DNA of 64,000 nucleotides from Megaustenia siamemsis (lineage: Eukaryota; Mollusca; Gastropoda; Stylommatophora; Ariophantidae): assembly GCA_032433765.1 (NCBI GenBank), contig JAVIAB010000073.1, positions 57,990,565 through 58,054,564 of the forward strand, written 5' to 3'. The notes below the pieces were generated by a model that saw nothing but the letters and a program-made list of their open reading frames with translations, ran no database searches and was not told the origin of the DNA. Each line of letters opens with the position of its first letter. Position 1 is the first letter of the stretch. Positions 29,331 to 41,059 of the stretch are shown piece by piece. The translations under genes and the position numbers were made by a program.

Positions 29331-29950
29331 AAAGATGGATTATGAATATTGAAGACACTAAAACGCATTAGACCAGGGGAAGCCCCCCAAAAAAGAACTA
29401 CAGACCACAAACTATATCACCCTTCGACGCTGAAATGCATATGCGAAAGGAAAGAAGACTTCCCTATAACAATCTATATGTTTCAGGAGAGCCAATTTCT
29501 TCAAAGTTGTGAACTCTCTCCTCAAATAGACTAGACTACGATTAGTCTCGCGTGTTGACTGGAGGTTACATGGTGCAGCAGGAGAAATGTTTTTTTTTTT
29601 TTTTTTTTTTTTTGTAGGACAGAGAGTACTATAGGAACAACATAAAGAGTCTTGGACAAAGGTCTTCAGCGTCAAGGATGCGACTTCTGAAGGATTATCC
29701 GTCTATATTTTCAGTTAAGTTGTAACTACCCAGAATGCTATCATGAACCTGAAACACCAGAGGAACTAGTTTAGCTTGTCAGATGTAGAATGATCTCACC
29801 CATTACTTCTAATGACTGCTTACTTGTGCTGTTCCGTAATTGAAGTTTTCCAAAAAAGTTTGTCGCAATTTACCAAGGTTAGATATACCTACCGTGCGCA
29901 CGCTCGTGAATATAAGGACATTCTCTGTTTGTTTTGGTCACTACAGCAAC
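29331..29950. other. Unassigned sequence with a poly-T run
   Basis: Contains a 24-base T run at 29590-29613. No gene recognised. The part at 29380-29460 (CACCCTTCGACGCTGAAATG) may be LINE debris. Confidence 0.45.
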
Positions 29951-30225
29951 AAAGACAGTCCGGTGGCGTTGTGGTTAGGGTACTCACCTGTCGACTTAAA
30001 GGTTCGGGGTTCAAATGTCAGTTGAGGTAATTTTTTTCCAACCTAAAGGCCCCCGGGATCCACGCAGGCTCTTTAAACATGCACCACTCTGGGACGGAAG
30101 AAGAAGTGGGACGATAACTGGCCATCATTTGTATTTTTCTAAGGAAATCTTACAACAACATTGGTACCCTCTATGTGCTACATTTTCAGACCTTTTATGA
30201 GAAGGTCTGAGAGCCCCAGGAACTC
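29951..30225 (+). mobile_element. SINE-2, a second tRNA-derived SINE family
   Basis: Head: GTGGCGTTGTGGTTAGGGTA (A box) and GGTTCGGGGTTCAAATGTC (B box), unlike SINE-1. Body of about 200 bp containing CCCCCGGGATCCACGC and, near the end, an inverted repeat CAGACCTT...AAGGTCTG. Only one copy in the window, so the right edge is uncertain. Confidence 0.65.
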
Positions 30226-30404
30226 ATTTTCATCTTAATAGACTGAGGAAAAATTAATAAGTTGTTGTACTCTATTGTTGTCCATGAAATAATAATTTTC
30301 ATCTAATTGGTAAATAAGATGCATTCAAAAACAATTACCCAGGGAAGTACCGTGTACACAGTGGAATTAATTAAAGACTAGTTGAGAAAGGAAATGACCA
30401 AGCA

Positions 30405-30660
30405 TTCAACAATGTAATCTGTAATCAAGAAAAGAAGGTGGGCACATGTCGACTATGTGATGAGAAGAAGCAAAAAGAGAATCGCAAAAGAAATCTCCAA
30501 ATGGGAAAGAAAGGGCTAAAGAAAAAGAAGCGACCTAGAGAAACACTAAAAATAGCAAAGAGGCGAGAAACAAACAGAGGGTATCAGCTCCCTTGCCGAG
30601 GTTGAGAGCAGCTCGCCTAGAAAAAAAGGGATGTGTGACGAGATGCACTGCGGGTCCTAT
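30405..30660 (+). mobile_element. LINE 3' end, degenerate
   Basis: Encodes KRRWAHVDYVMRRSKKRIAK, matching KRRWSYVGHVMRRDNNRIAK of the LINE at 26.5-27.5 kb, then broken sequence ending ERKG and SSLAEVESS. Probably the same or a sister family. Confidence 0.65.
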
Positions 30661-31086
30661 GTAAAGTGTGACGATTAATAACAAAAATCGTTAACATGGA
30701 GAGTCAATAATTGCTATCCTATGTTTTGTCTTTAGCTGGAAATAACAGAGAGATCGATTACAATGAGTTTGGAGATGCCTGACATATTGACGTATTCGTG
30801 TGTTTGACGTCAGTGCAGATGAGTTGCTTAATTTTTTTTTTCAACTTTTCTGTCAGTCCTTGCCTTAATCTAGGTCTATGATATGATCGTGACAGCTGTG
30901 GACTGCTGGATGCAGGGATGTGTCTTGTCTCGCTGCTCTCTTCGCTTGCGTGACTTGTAAATATTTAACAAAAAGTTTAAATCATTTCCAGAAATTTACT
31001 AAGCCTAAAAGACACATGTTTGGGTAAACAAGTGACCCAAAAAAAAATGTTTGAAAGTGAAACATAAATATAATGACATGTCTTCC
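30661..31086. other. Unassigned sequence
   Basis: Nothing recognised before the large tandem duplication. Confidence 0.5.
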
Positions 31087-31187
31087 GGAATAATTAGTCA
31101 GGAGTATGTTGTCAACTATTAACATTATTAAGTGTGACACCTTCACATGTAGGCGACCCTGTTTCTCCACAAATCCCTGCCATTTCA

Positions 31188-32750
31188 CTAATTCCTGCCA
31201 CTACACACATTCCTGCCACTCCACACATTCCTGCCACTCCACACATTCCTGCCACTCCACACATTCCTGCCACTACACACATTCCTGCCACTACATACAT
31301 TCCTGCCACTACACACATTCCTGCCACTCCACACATTCCTGCCACTACACACATTCCTGCCACTCCACACATTTCAGCCACTCCACACATTCCTGCCACT
31401 CCATACATCATTGTCACTCCACACATTCCTGCCACTCCACACATTCCTGCCTCACCATACATTCCTGCAACACCACACATTCCTGCAACACCACACATTC
31501 CTGCAACAACACACATTCTTGCAATACTACACATTCCTGCAACACCACACATTCCTATCACAACACACATTCCTGCCACTCCCCACGTTCCTGCAACAAC
31601 ACACATTCCTGCAATACTACACATTCCTGCAACACAACACATTCCTATCACAACACACATTCCTGCCACTCCCCACATTCCTGCAACAACACACATTCCT
31701 GCAATACTACACATTCCTGCAACACCACACATTCCTGCAATACCACACATTCCTGTCACAACACACATTCCTGCCATTCAACACATTCCTGCAACAACAC
31801 ACAGTCCTGCCACTCTACACATTTCTGCCACTCCACACATTCATGCAACACCACACATTCCTGCAACACCATACATTCCTGTCACAACACACATTCCTGC
31901 CACTCCACACATTCCTGCAACAACACACATTCCTGCCATTCCACACATTCCTGCCACTCCATACATTCCTGCAACAACACACATTCCTGTCACACCACAC
32001 ATTCCTGTTACACTACACATTCCTACCACACCACACATTCCTGTCACACTACACATTCCTACCACACCACACATTCCTGTCACACTAGACATTCCTGTCA
32101 CACTACACATTCCTACCACACCACACATTCCTGTCACACTACACATTCCTGTCACACTACACATTCCTACCACACCACACATTCCTGCCACACACACACT
32201 CCTGCCACACCACACATTCCTGCCACACCACACATTCCTGCCACAACACACATTCCTGCCACACCACACATTCCTGCCACACCACACATTCCTGTCACAC
32301 TACACATTCCTGCAATACTACACATTCCTGCAACACCACACATTCCTGCAATACCACACATTCCTGTCACAACACACATTCCTGCCATTCAACACATTCC
32401 TGCAACAACACACAGTCCTGCCACTCTACACATTCCTGTCACACTACACATTCTTACCACACCACACATTCCTGTCACACTACACATTCCTGTCACTCTA
32501 CACATTCCTACCACACCACACATTCCTGCCACACCACACACTCCTGCCACACCACACACTCCCGCCACACCACACATTCCTGCCACACTACACATTCCTG
32601 CCACACCACACATTCCTGCCACACCACACATTCCTGTCACACTACACATTCCTGCCACACCACACATTCCTGCCACACCACACAATTCTGCCACACAACA
32701 CGTTCCTGCCACACCACACATTCCTGCCACACCACACATTTCTGCCACTG
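31188..32750. repeat. 18-bp minisatellite (copy 1), 1.56 kb
   Basis: About 87 units of the type ATTCCTGCCACTCCACAC with many variants (CTGCAACAAC, CTGTCACACT, CTACCACACC) in blocks. Since 18 is six codons, frames are open for 500 or more codons in several frames and both strands (Pro-His-Ile-Pro-Ala-Thr or Thr-His-Ser-Cys-His type). I treat it as non-coding. Confidence 0.93.
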
Positions 32751-33019
32751 GTATTCCTCTTCAGTCAATCTTTTTAAAGACCGGTCTCTTAAACATTGAA
32801 GTCCCTTTGTAGTTGATCGCTATGTTCTATCTTTCTCTATTATGCTCTATAGCGTTTATATTCTCAAGTTGCTCTCTTCCCACGATACGATCTAATATGG
32901 TTGGTCTGTTTCTTTTCCCAATGACAAATACAGTCAACAGAAGTGAGAAAAAGAGTTCATCGTGGACATTTAGAGCTAATTCTGACATGTGGAAGCGAAT
33001 TAGCCACAGTATACAAACA

Positions 33020-33400
33020 AATAAAATAATGATTAGAGGCCACAGATATGAGGGTTTTTTTTTTCAAAATAATATTGAGTGTTCCCTGAGTAGCTAATAG
33101 ACCAATGAGGAAATTCTCAACAAGTCAACGCAAAAAGAGAGCACTTAAAAAAAAAAAAACAGCAGAAAGAAATAGTATACATTTTTCGGTCAAATCACAA
33201 AAAGAGGAAAACTGGAATATATGATTACAGCTGACAAAATACAGGGAAAGAGAGATCGCGGACGACAAAGAGAGAAGATACTAAATAGCTTGGTATTGTA
33301 GCACAGAAACAATCAACAACAGAATTGATACGATGCACTGAGGACAGAAAATTGTGGGAGGACGTGATCGCCTTAGCCAACCGGCATGGCACACGATGAC
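33020..33400 (+). mobile_element. LINE-F 3' end (copy 1)
   Basis: Recognisable LINE C-terminal sequence: AGACCAATGAGGAAATTCTC, GAGAGATCGCGGACGACAAA, GATACGATGCACTGAGGACA. The same family as the interrupted copy at 54.3-54.9 kb. Broken frame. Confidence 0.7.
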
Positions 33401-33439
33401 GAATGCTTTCAGAACATCTCAGAAAAGAGTTCATAAATG

Positions 33440-33835
33440 TGTAACCTTTTACCTGACTATTTTTGTCTTCATCACTTGGCAATGGGGTCGTTGCTAAGAC
33501 AAACTTTCACCAAACTTCTCCATTTCTCTCTATCTTCAATCCATCTCTGGGACTATCAAAGTCGATGTTTGTCCATTATTTTATGTTATCTTCCCATTTC
33601 TTTTTCTGCTGATCTCTCCTTCTCGTTCTTCTGATAATTCTTTCCAGATTGGTCCTTGCTAGGCCAGACGATTGATATTCGTGGGTAAACCATTTCGTTG
33701 TGTGCTTCTTTGCAATAGTCTAAAGAATATCATGCTTGTTTGATCCTTTTGTGAACTTTTTCATTTATGAAGTAAGATATGCCCAAAACCTTGCAATAAA
33801 TTCCCATCTCCTTAACTTGTATTTTCTTCTATATG
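33440..33835 (-). mobile_element. LINE-I 3' end (copy 1)
   Basis: The minus strand encodes HTTKWFTHEYQSSGLARTNL, then across frame changes RRRDQQKK.WEDNIK.WTNIDFDSP and GEVW.KFVLATTPL, the usual C-terminal pattern of a widespread invertebrate LINE (RWEDNIKEWT). Convergent with LINE-F. Confidence 0.7.
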
Positions 33836-33947
33836 GTTATGGTTTTGGAATAATTAGTCAGGAGTATGTTGTCAACTATTAACATTATTAAGTGTGACAC
33901 CTTCACATGTAGGCGACCCTGTTTCTCCACAAATCCCTGCCATTTCA

Positions 33948-35545
33948 CTAATTCCTGCCACTACACACATTCCTGCCACTCCACACATTCCTGCCACTCC
34001 ACACATTCCTGCCACTCCACACATTCCTGCCACTACACACATTCCTGCCACTACATACATTCCTGCCACTACACACATCCTGCCACTCCACACATTCCTG
34101 CCACTACACACATTCCTGCCACTCCACACATTTCAGCCACTCCACACATTCCTGCCACTCCATACATCATTGTCACTCCACACATTCCTGCCACTCCACA
34201 CATTCCTGCCTCACCATACATTCCTGCAACACCACACATTCCTGCAACACCACACATTCCTATCACAACACACATTCCTGCCACTCCCCACATTCCTGCA
34301 ACAACACACATTCTTGCAATACTACACATTCCTGCAACACCACACATTCCTATCACAACACACATTCCTGCCACTCCCCACGTTCCTGCAACAACACACA
34401 TTCCTGCAATACTACACATTCCTGCAACACAACACATTCCTATCACAACACACATTCCTGCCACTCCCCACATTCCTGCAACAACACACATTCCTGCAAT
34501 ACTACACATTCCTGCAACACCACACATTCCTGCAATACCACACATTCCTGTCACAACACACATTCCTGCCATTCAACACATTCCTGCAACAACACACAGT
34601 CCTGCCACTCTACACATTTCTGCCACTCCACACATTCATGCAACACCACACATTCCTGCAACACCATACATTCCTGTCACAACACACATTCCTGCCACTC
34701 CACACATTCCTGCAACAACACACATTCCTGCCATTCCACACATTCCTGCCACTCCATACATTCCTGCAACAACACACATTCCTGTCACACCACACATTCC
34801 TGTTACACTACACATTCCTACCACACCACACATTCCTGTCACACTACACATTCCTACCACACCACACATTCCTGTCACACTAGACATTCCTGTCACACTA
34901 CACATTCCTACCACACCACACATTCCTGTCACACTACACATTCCTGTCACACTACACATTCCTACCACACCACACATTCCTGCCACACCACACACTCCTG
35001 CCACACCACACATTCCTGCCACACCACACATTCCTGCCACAACACACATTCCTGCCACACCACACATTCCTGCCACACCACACATTCCTGTCACACTACA
35101 CATTCCTGCAATACTACACATTCCTGCAACACCACACATTCCTGCAATACCACACATTCCTGTCACAACACACATTCCTGCCATTCAACACATTCCTGCA
35201 ACAACACACAGTCCTGCCACTCTACACATTCCTGTCACACTACACATTCTTACCACACCACACATTCCTGTCACACTACACATTCCTGTCACTCTACACA
35301 TTCCTACCACACCACACATTCCTGCCACACCACACACTCCTGCCACACCACACACTCCCGCCACACCACACATTCCTGCCACACTACACATTCCTGCCAC
35401 ACCACACATTCCTGCCACACCACACATTCCTGTCACACTACACATTCCTGCCACACCACACATTCCTGCCACACCACACAATTCTGCCACACAACACGTT
35501 CCTGCCACACCACACATTCCTGCCACACCACACATTTCTGCCACT
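33948..35545. repeat. 18-bp minisatellite (copy 2), 1.6 kb
   Basis: Second copy of the array at 31188-32750, with a few unit gains and a one-base loss that changes the open frame. Confidence 0.93.
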
Positions 35546-35814
35546 GGTATTCCTCTTCAGTCAATCTTTTTAAAGACCGGTCTCTTAAACATTGAAGTCC
35601 CCTTTGTAGTTGATCGCTATGTTCTATCTTTCTCTATTATGCTCTATAGCGTTTATATTCTCAAGTTGCTCTCTTCCCACGATACGATCTAATATGGTTG
35701 GTCTGTTTCTTTTCCCAATGACAAATACAGTCAACAGAAGTGAGAAAAAGAGTTCATCGTGGACATTTAGAGCTAATTCTGACATGTGGAAGCGAATTAG
35801 CCACAGTATACAAA

Positions 35815-36197
35815 CAAATAAAATAATGATTAGAGGCCACAGATATGAGGGTTTTTTTTTTCAAAATAATATTGAGTGTTCCCTGAGTAGCTAATAGACC
35901 AATGAGGAAATTCTCAACAAGTCAACGCAAAAAGAGAGCACTTAAAAAAAAAAAAACAGCAGAAAGAAATAGTATACATTTTTCGGTCAAATCACAAAAA
36001 GAGGAAAACTGGAATATATGATTACAGCTGACAAAATACAGGGAAAGAGAGATCGCGGACGACAAAGAGAGAAGATACTAAATAGCTTGGTATTGTAGCA
36101 CAGAAACAATCAACAACAGAATTGATACGATGCACTGAGGACAGAAAATTGTGGGAGGACGTGATCGCCTTAGCCAACCGGCATGGCACACGATGAC
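35815..36197 (+). mobile_element. LINE-F 3' end (copy 2)
   Basis: Duplicate of 33020-33400, made by the segmental duplication rather than a separate insertion. Confidence 0.7.
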
Positions 36198-36236
36198 GAA
36201 TGCTTTCAGAACATCTCAGAAAAGAGTTCATAAATG

Positions 36237-36630
36237 TGTAACCTTTTACCTGACTATTTTTGTCTTCATCACTTGGCAATGGGGTCGTTGCTAAGACAAA
36301 CTTTCACCAAACTTCTCCATTTCTCTCTATCTTCAATCCATCTCTGGGACTATCAAAGTCGATGTTTGTCCATTATTTTATGTTATCTTCCCATTTCTTT
36401 TTCTGCTGATCTCTCCTTCTCGTTCTTCTGATAATTCTTTCCAGATTGGTCCTTGCTAGGCCAGACGATTGATATTCGTGGGTAAACCATTTCGTTGTGT
36501 GCTTCTTTGCAATAGTCTAAAGAATATCATGCTTGTTTGATCCTTTTGTGAACTTTTTCATTTATGAAGTAAGATATGCCCAAAACCTTGCAATAAATTC
36601 CCATCTCCTTAACTTGTATTTTCTTCTATA
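36237..36630 (-). mobile_element. LINE-I 3' end (copy 2)
   Basis: Duplicate of 33440-33835. Confidence 0.7.
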
Positions 36631-36953
36631 TGGTTATGGTTTTGGAAGGCCCTGGTATCACTGCAAACGAATTAAAATCCATCATTGCTCAACCGCCCGT
36701 GCTAGTAGAATCATCCGAATTACTATCTCATCTTCCAAATAAAGAAAGGTAGCTGTAGTCTCCATCATAGCGGTCTCAGCACACGCCAAAAAACATAAGA
36801 CGAAACCGCACAGAAAGTGAACACATCCATCTGTTCTCCATCATACGATATCATCACTCATCGTAAACAATTGAAATATCAAACCAGATGAAACGCACAG
36901 CTCACGGTGTGCACAGAGCACTTAACTCAGTAGCTCCTGCAACAAGCCGAATA
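36631..36953 (+). repeat. Repeat D, copy 2
   Basis: Same repeat as 21.8 kb, starting TGGTTATGGTTTTGGAAGGC. Its first bases form the end of the duplicated unit, so the duplication breakpoint lies inside Repeat D. Confidence 0.85.
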
Positions 36954-37600
36954 CACAGAAGTAAACAAATCAATACATGCCTGTTTCATAGACTACGCCA
37001 AGGCTTTTGATAAAATACACTATAGATAACTTAAAGACTACCTAAAAATATACATATAGATGATACAGACATACGACGAATATGTAATTTATACTGGGAG
37101 CAAACAGCAATAATAAAATATATCGAAGAAAACTACAACTGTTGATATAAAAGGAGGAATAAGGCAAGGATGCATTCTATCACCAAGCTTGTTCAATCTA
37201 TACACTGGGAACATCTTTAAAAACGTCACAGAGATGCCAGGCCTAAACATTAATGGAAAGATAATTTATAATCAATAACCTAAGATACGCTGATGATATT
37301 ATATTACTTGCAGAAAATCCTGAGGATCTATAACAATTATTTAATGAAATAAACATGACAAGCAAAAAATATGGATTAGATATGAATATTAAAAAGACTA
37401 AAACTATGAACATAAACAAAGATAACATTCAAAATCTAGAAGTGGATATCAAAATTGATGGAAATGACATGGAGACAGTTCTGAACTATAACTACCTTGG
37501 ACATACTATAAGCAGTGATGGAAAATGTACAACTGAAATAAACAAAAGAATAGGAATGGCAAAATGTAATTTTAATGCCATGAAAAATAAAATATACTAA
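36954..37600 (+). pseudogene. LINE-C reverse transcriptase fragment
   Basis: Encodes CFIDYAKAFDKIH (motif A, about 36990-37020), IKGGIRQGCILSPSLFNLYT (motif B, about 37150), LRYADDIILLAENPEDL (motif C, about 37275-37325), YGLDMNIKKTKTM, LNYNYLGHTISSDGKCTTEI. All catalytic Asp residues are present, but several stops and frame changes break it. Compare the copy at 53-54 kb where motif C is YAND. Confidence 0.82.
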
Positions 37601-37605
37601 CATCA
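36954..37605 (+). mobile_element. LINE-C internal fragment
   Basis: Abuts Repeat D. Truncated at both ends, covering RT motifs A to the YLG region. Confidence 0.8.
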
Positions 37606-38046
37606 ACGGAACTTAATGTTGATGAAGAAAAGCATTAGAATCAGAATAGTGAAAGCAGCAATGGCTTTCAGTAACTTGATATTGTTTGTTGAAATATAAC
37701 AAATGTTTAACAATAATTGTTGCATTAACTACAATATAACGAGTATACCATTTACTACTGTCTATGCTAGAATAAAAAGTATTACATATACTGCTAGCCC
37801 ATCTATTATAACAATTACTTTATATACCATTATTACTATAATTGTTACATTGCATGTACTATAACTAGTGCTTTTTCTTGAAAAAAGGTACAGGTACTCA
37901 CCCTGAAAATGCTATCATATCTACTTCTTCACTTTTAACGTATCTTCTTATATACCATTGTCATTCCTAGATCACTTCTTGCATTAGGTATCAACTGCAA
38001 AATAACGAGACACGCCCTCATCATTTTTGCTAGATTTAAAAGAGCT

Positions 38047-38049
<3 letters not shown>
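37606..38049. other. Unassigned sequence
   Basis: AT-rich; nothing recognised. Confidence 0.5.

Positions 38050-38107
<58 letters not shown>
38050..38107. repeat. (TA)n microsatellite
   Basis: TA run 14 bp before a SINE-1 copy. Confidence 0.95.
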
Positions 38108-38111
<4 letters not shown>

Positions 38112-38120
38112 ACAATGTTT

Positions 38121-38296
38121 GGGGACCGCGGTTGCTCAGTGGTTAGTGAACTGCACTACAAAGGACTAGAGGTAGGGTTCGATCCCAATCGACGGTTCCC
38201 GGTTCACCCAGCCTTTAATGGGTACCAGATTTTTTTCTGGGAAAGTAAAGCGGTACGGGCGTAATACCGACCACATTACCCCAAAAAATCATGTTT
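38121..38296 (+). mobile_element. SINE-1, 3' truncated
   Basis: tRNA head with TTGCTCAGTGGTTAGTG and GGTTCGATCCC, then body up to CCCCAAAAAATCATG where similarity stops. The last 80 bp are missing. Confidence 0.85.
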
Positions 38297-38640
38297 CTAG
38301 AAATGAATTTGGTGAGTAGAGCTTCTTGGAAGAATATCAGTGTCAAGGTTGTCCGTACAAGCAGAGATGACCTAGGTGAAGTTACTATACGATTCATCTA
38401 AGAGAAACTTTCACATTTTCTAGAAGATACTGCACTTGTGTTCAAAGTACGCTTATAGAGGAAGTTCTATGTTTAGGAATTTATTTCCTTGAAGATATTC
38501 ACGAAAACCACGAAGAATATTTTTACTGTCAATTAATTTGAATTTTAGTATTTAAAAAAATGTGCCCGTACTGCGCATTTAACATTTGATATTGTATATT
38601 TATTATCTTGATTATTTTGACGTTATTGACTTGGTGATAT
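38297..38640. other. Unassigned sequence
   Basis: AT-rich; nothing recognised. Confidence 0.45.
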
Positions 38641-39382
38641 CACAGTACATTTATCTTGTTGACCCACACAACAGGTAAATTCATGACAGACTCTTTCTCT
38701 GTATAAATAATGATTATCAAGTTTATTGATATCTTGGCACAATGATCTACTAGTGGTGGATGCACTTATCTTAAATTAATGTTAATTAATTAGGAACTTC
38801 TCTGAGACTACCGTCGATGTATATGATCAGTTCCAAGTGTATATTTTAATAAAACATTATTCAACTCACGTTCTTGTAAGAATATTTTGAAGCACACTTC
38901 TATGAATCTTTAAAAAACACTTTCACAGCTTAAGTTCATAATATTCTCTATCAACTCTCTATCAATAATAACTTCTAAACTAACTTGAACTACATTTGGA
39001 GATTCCAACTTCATAAATAACTGGCTTGCTACATCAAGAACTTACTAACTAGACTTGTGATCTAACTTGCTACGCTTCTTATTCTGCCACTTCTAGTTCT
39101 ACTTAACTTCTAACTAACTGCCTTCGGCAGTTCGGACGAAGCCGGACTAAACTTACTTAGTCTACATCTCTAATCTCTTGTCTCGAACTCTCTGACTAAC
39201 TTCTTACTTAATTCCTGTTGTGTTGAAGTTTTTATACTCCAACCACTCTCTTCGTCTCAAAATTAGTGACCAATAAAAATCATCGCAAAATGACCAATAG
39301 CGACCCTCTCCTGATCACCTGCAGTCCCGTGTCCGAGACCCGAACTCTTGTCTCTCAACTGTCCCTTTATTTTACAATAACA
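38641..39382 (-). other. Possible solo LTR or promoter region (minus strand)
   Basis: On the minus strand the stretch begins TGTTATTGTAAAATAAAGGG, has GGTTGGAGTATAAAAACTTC (TATA box, about 39220-39240), a hairpin CTGCCGAAGGCAG (about 39121-39133) and AATAAA signals near 38720, then ends near ...GGGTCAACA. TG...CA ends with TATA upstream and polyadenylation signal downstream are LTR-like. No second LTR, primer site or gag-pol was found, so this is a weak call. Confidence 0.25.
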
Positions 39383-40470
39383 GATTATTTTCGTGACTTC
39401 TATATTACTTCACGACTCTGACATCTCCTGGTTTGATGAAAACACCTTGTTTATCAGACGGGCCAAAGTCATGGGGTCAACGCATGCTATTTGCGTTATG
39501 GCCACTTTCACAACAACATGCCCCGTTTTTGTGAAAACCCGCATGGAAATCGTGGAAATTCCCATTGACCTATTTTGTCCAGGCTAATTCTGGACCATCT
39601 CTACCTTAGTTCGGTGGGTGTCCTTGTTATGTCTGAGGACTCTACCCCTGCAAACACTGCGTTATCTTCTAATTTCCATTTCTGCTGCATGGAAAATTCC
39701 ATGGACCTAAACTCTCATCGTGTCGTCCAGTAATTCTACCTTACCTTCCTCCCCACTTCTGTGTGCTACCCCTACATGAACTTTTACTCCCTTAACTTTG
39801 TTTCTACAACTTGTTATTCTGGAAAATTTCCATTCCTTAACTTTAAACTAATTATTACTGGTCGCCACTATTTGTTACTGCTGTTGTCTATTGAGAAGCG
39901 GGTAACTACTAAGTTACCTGTTCCCTATGCTTCCATTATCTCACTCTATAACACGCACCGTTGCGTACCGCCAGATAATACAGCACATACTACAACTATG
40001 TCTTCTACAGCAACAACTAATGACTGTACTCGTACAAGAACTACTACTGATACTATTGTTTCCACTAGAACAGCAAACATGTCATCTTTTTCATCTAATA
40101 AGATTATGATTGGCTCTATTACAAACAAACGTCTCCAGAGATATTTAAACAAAAAAGTGCTGCATATATTTCTGTCTCTGCAGCAGTTAAAACTGTAATA
40201 TTATTGCTACGGTTACCATAACAAGAGTTAAACATACTACTGCGCATATTGAGACCTTTATATTTTCAACTGTTTTGCAACTATAACAGTTAATACATAA
40301 ACTACTCCTAATACCACACTTACTACAAGTAACTTACTCCTTCAGTTAATATAGTAATTACTGCATATACAATGATACTATTAAAATTAATATATTAGCA
40401 ATTGCTGTATAAATAAATACTATATATGTATATATAAATATAAACAAATACTATATATGTATATGTAAAT
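39383..40470. other. Unassigned sequence
   Basis: About 1.1 kb, Thr-codon-rich short frames only (39761-40198), no domain recognised. Could be debris of an element ending in the possible LTR. Confidence 0.4.
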
Positions 40471-40472
40471 AA

Positions 40473-40526
<54 letters not shown>
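40473..40526. repeat. (CA)n(TA)n compound microsatellite
   Basis: CA run grading into TA run, directly joined to the LINE-A tail. Confidence 0.95.
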
Positions 40527-40528
<2 letters not shown>

Positions 40529-40961
40529 TCAAGTACCGGTCCTGCTGGCGTAGGTGATCATGCCTCTCCACAACTTTCGATTTCGGCTGCTATATATCAT
40601 TTTTGTTGTTGACCTTCTGCCAAGCCATTCTCTTAAGCTGTCTGGTATTTTTTCTCCTTGCTTCCATCAATGTCTTCGTCCCTCAAATTTTCCAGTTGTT
40701 ACAATATATTCCAGTTGTTCTCTTCTCATTACATGGCCAACAAATGATGATTGTTTCTTCCTAATATTGGAAATTAACTCTCTTTTTGCTTTGACCTCTC
40801 TCAGAACATCTTCATTACTCTTCTTAGCTGTCCATGGTACTCTCAACATTCTTCTGTAAAACCACATTTCTACAGACTCCAGTGATTTTCTTGTCTGTTG
40901 TCCTATTGTCCATGATTCACATCCATATGTTAAGACTGGCTCTACGTAACATTTAAGAACT

Positions 40962-40964
<3 letters not shown>
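40527..40964 (-). mobile_element. LINE-A 3' end between two TA runs
   Basis: Reverse complement of the LINE-A 3' region (GCCTCTCCACAACTTTCGAT, CAGAAGAATGTTGAGAGTAC in inverse) with TA repeats on both sides, so it probably inserted into a TA microsatellite. 5' truncated. Confidence 0.85.

Positions 40965-40993
<29 letters not shown>
40965..40993. repeat. (TA)n microsatellite
   Basis: Right flank of the LINE-A insertion. Confidence 0.9.
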
Positions 40994-40996
<3 letters not shown>

Positions 40997-41059
40997 TTGC
41001 ATGCATGTTGTTAAGTTTACTAATGTGACAATTACTGTATGCATTCTTGCGTTGCTATA

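Larger units (their letters stand above)
31087..33846. repeat. Tandem segmental duplication, copy 1 (2760 bp)
   Basis: Starts GGAATAATTAGTCAGGAGTA and is followed without spacer by copy 2 starting with the same bases. Content: 18-bp minisatellite, LINE-F piece (+), LINE-I piece (-). Outside the minisatellite I noticed almost no difference between copies. Confidence 0.93.
33847..36643. repeat. Tandem segmental duplication, copy 2 (2797 bp)
   Basis: Same order as copy 1. It is 37 bp longer: by one base near 35600 and otherwise within the minisatellite (one T lost near 34079, a gain of units near 34255-34310, changes near 34990). The GGAA at both junctions suggests a microhomology-mediated origin. 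Confidence 0.93.

Noticed and set aside
31106..32812. A 568-codon open frame and its overlapping frames on both strands in the 18-bp minisatellite
   Set aside because: The 18-bp period keeps several frames on both strands open. A one-base loss in the duplicate copy shifts the frame. No start context or unique domain.
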